Assembly: GCA_934098555.1 (NCBI GenBank)
Contig: CAKOOQ010000027.1
Location: forward strand, 1-15,314
Length of the DNA stretch: 15,314 bases
Direction of reading: 5' to 3'
Source of the DNA: an uncultured Bacilli bacterium
Lineage (GTDB): Bacteria; Bacillota_I; Bacilli_A; RF39; UBA660
The translations under genes were made by a program, and so were the position numbers. The number at the start of each line of letters is the position of its first letter. The stretch's first letter is position 1. Of this stretch, positions 15,093 to 15,314 are shown one piece after another. The notes beneath the pieces were generated by a model, which ran no database searches, had not been told where the DNA came from, and was given only the letters and a program-made list of their open reading frames with translations.

Positions 15093-15120
15093 ATATCTAG
15101 AGTAGAAGGTGGATGTGTCA

Positions 15121-15314
15121 ATGAAAAAAATAAAAAAGAGGAAAAATAAAAAAATTCTCAAAGGTTTTACTTTGATTGAACTTTTAAGTGTTTTAGGCAT
15201 CATGGCTATTATTCTTTTAATCGCAGTCCCTGTTTATACAGGTGTTTCTAAGCGCAGTAAAGAAAATGTTTATGAGGCTAAGGTAACCGAACTTTTGGCT
15301 AAAGCTGAAAATTA
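15121..15314 (+). CDS. Third type IV prepilin-like protein, 3' end outside the window
   Basis: Only the first 64 codons are visible. A basic 15-residue leader ending in Gly15 is followed by F16-TLIELLSVLGIMA, the prepilin motif with Glu20 at mature +5 and a hydrophobic helix. Then comes SKRSKENVYEAKVTELLAKAEN, the same conserved opening of the head as in the two preceding genes. The ATG at 15121 has GAAGGTGG upstream. The DNA of this shared opening differs from the other two copies at many third positions, so it is an older paralogue rather than a fresh duplicate. Whether it has the Ig-like stalk and yet another tip cannot be seen. Confidence 0.88.
   Translation, partial: MKKIKKRKNKKILKGFTLIELLSVLGIMAIILLIAVPVYTGVSKRSKENVYEAKVTELLAKAEN

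Overview
The window is AT-rich, densely packed bacterial DNA with strong Shine-Dalgarno sequences, TAA-dominant stops and short U-tract terminators. Together with a mraW/ftsL/PBP division cluster whose PBP carries PASTA domains, this points to a low-GC Gram-positive bacterium (Bacilli-like Firmicute, perhaps an uncultured relative of Erysipelotrichales or the RF39/Mollicutes-proximal lineages). The lineage is inference. It builds peptidoglycan, so it is not a wall-less mollicute, and the genes read cleanly in the standard bacterial code.

Positions 1-3300 hold the terminator of an upstream gene, a MerR-family regulator behind its own MerR-type promoter (19-bp spacer), a convergent CorA-type Mg2+/metal channel, and a divergently transcribed NfeD + SPFH (QmcA/YbbK-type) pair that overlaps by one base. 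Positions 3270-4971 hold a large minus-strand GT-C membrane glycosyltransferase with its promoter. The convergent pairs merR/corA and SPFH/glycosyltransferase each share one bidirectional hairpin terminator that lies across both stop codons.

Positions 4972-5331 contain no protein gene, but they do hold a well-delimited RNA transcription unit. It has a good promoter, a 5'-3' closing stem, internal hairpins and a T8 tract, giving an RNA of about 226 nt. 6S RNA is one candidate. Positions 5332-8709 are the division operon rsmH (mraW), ftsL-like and a class B penicillin-binding protein with PASTA repeats. mraZ is absent in front and mraY is absent behind.

Positions 8710-15314 are the accessory-looking part. 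Two giant type IV prepilin-like proteins (1073 and 960 aa) are complete and a third is cut by the window end. All share a prepilin N-terminus and a conserved head. The two complete ones also share about 1.1 kb of cysteine-bearing Ig-like modules at constant register, including an 86-nt stretch identical at DNA level, but end in unrelated C-terminal domains. This looks like an array of surface adhesin-pilins with a constant stalk and exchangeable tips. It is the most interesting system in the window.
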